NCBI GenBank assembly: GCA_031763025.1
Contig: JASSKH010000030.1
Coordinates: 2,239,197 to 2,303,196, forward strand
Origin: Macrocystis pyrifera
Lineage: Eukaryota > Sar > Phaeophyceae > Laminariales > Laminariaceae
Length of the DNA: 64,000 nucleotides
Reading direction: 5' to 3'
The notes below the pieces were generated by a model. That model saw nothing but the letters and a program-made list of their open reading frames with translations, had not been told where the DNA came from and searched no databases. Position 1 is the first letter of the stretch; each line of letters opens with the position of its first letter. A program made the translations under genes and the position numbers. This document shows, piece after piece, positions 63,394 through 64,000 of this stretch.

Positions 63394-64000
63394 TTGCTTG
63401 TCGTGTTTTGTAGTTACAGGTGATAAAGTGAACACTTTTGGACGGGAACGTGAGGAGCGGTGTGGTGCTACCAAGCAACAAAACAAAACGGCCCTTGCGT
63501 TTCCGTCGGAGAGTGGTACGGGTATAGGTATTACCAGGTAGTCTGTACCCGGAGTCGTGTCATGCCACCTTTGCCGGATGATACAAAATAGTGTTCTGTT
63601 GCTTTTGCTTTTTTTTTGTGCCATGTTGTATACGTCAGTTCAAAATAGGCGCTGGTTCTTTTGGGAGAAATAAAACTCTTCGATGGCGAGGGGTTTCCTC
63701 CCGGTGGGGGTGGGGGGCATGTCTTGCAGTATGCCCTGAGTATACTGTACCATATTACCGTACCATGTATTATATACGTAAATAGTGTTTTTTGTTTTTG
63801 TTTTTTGTTCTCCGGGGCCTCGTTCAACCTTCAACCGTGTCCCGTAGGAAAACGTAACGTGGCTTCGCTTTGCTCTGACGGTGCATGGGATACGACAGCA
63901 TCGGCATCACCCTCCCGAGGCGGGTGCTTGTTGCGTAGCTTGAGGGTAACAATAAGGGTTGACAAATGTTGTGTACACAACTGGCCGTTCCTTTCCCGGC
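63132..64000 (+). other. 3' flank of the secreted-protein gene with a 32-nt G-run
   Basis: Directly after the stop the sequence is GC-rich for about 200 bp. G-run at 63360-63391. AATAAA at about 63669 is a possible but unproven polyadenylation signal. No second gene begins before the window ends. Confidence 0.5.

Overview
This is nuclear DNA of a eukaryote, very rich in transposable elements and poor in host genes. The one convincing host gene has five exons with GT-AG introns of about 0.6 to 6.6 kb. The rest is a mosaic of retrotransposons, retroposons, miniature inverted-repeat elements, microsatellites and long homopolymer runs. There are no bacterial-style operons, ribosome binding sites or CRISPR arrays. 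Long introns, GC-rich exons in AT-richer repeat-filled DNA, and the mix of chromodomain Ty3/gypsy, LINE and RING-bearing retroelements suggest a multicellular alga of the stramenopile (brown algal) kind. That assignment is inference; no marker gene is present to prove it. Layout, left to right. 1-724: broken gag-like retroelement ORF on the minus strand, cut by the window edge. 1-11.7 kb: small inverted-repeat elements, LINE tail fragments and microsatellites, with one possible two-exon host gene piece at 3304-3876. 11760-22281: one large, decayed Ty3/gypsy element of the chromovirus type. It holds a NADAR (YbiA-like) enzyme domain ahead of the protease, then RT, RNase H, integrase, a chromodomain-like region and a Tudor/SH3-like C-terminus. 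Its gag half, together with part of its 5' LTR, lies inverted. 22.9-26.4 kb: two GC-rich decayed ORFs of unknown family and short tandem repeats. 26.5-32.8 kb: mostly gene-free. 32.85-33.5 kb: a pile-up of three retroposon tails, each beginning at a long G-run. 34.5-37.5 kb: a 5'-truncated LINE (endonuclease, RT, C-terminal zinc knuckle) ending in 36 C residues. 37.5-41.1 kb: an opposite-strand retroelement with zinc-finger, RING-like and RT pieces. 42-51 kb: tRNA-derived SINEs (one with a 13-bp target duplication), tandem tRNA-like units, an LTR-only element, a 1-kb dispersed repeat and further small inverted-repeat elements. 52404-63131: a secreted Ser/Tyr/Asp-rich protein gene of 281 codons whose introns hold many of the same repeats. 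Almost all mobile-element genes carry frameshifts, stops or lost catalytic residues, so the window is mainly a graveyard. The main observation is the NADAR domain built into a gypsy Pol polyprotein. Next are poly(C) rather than poly(A) LINE tails, the internal inversion of the gypsy element, the two tRNA-headed repeat families, and a repeat whose short core is always anchored on a microsatellite.
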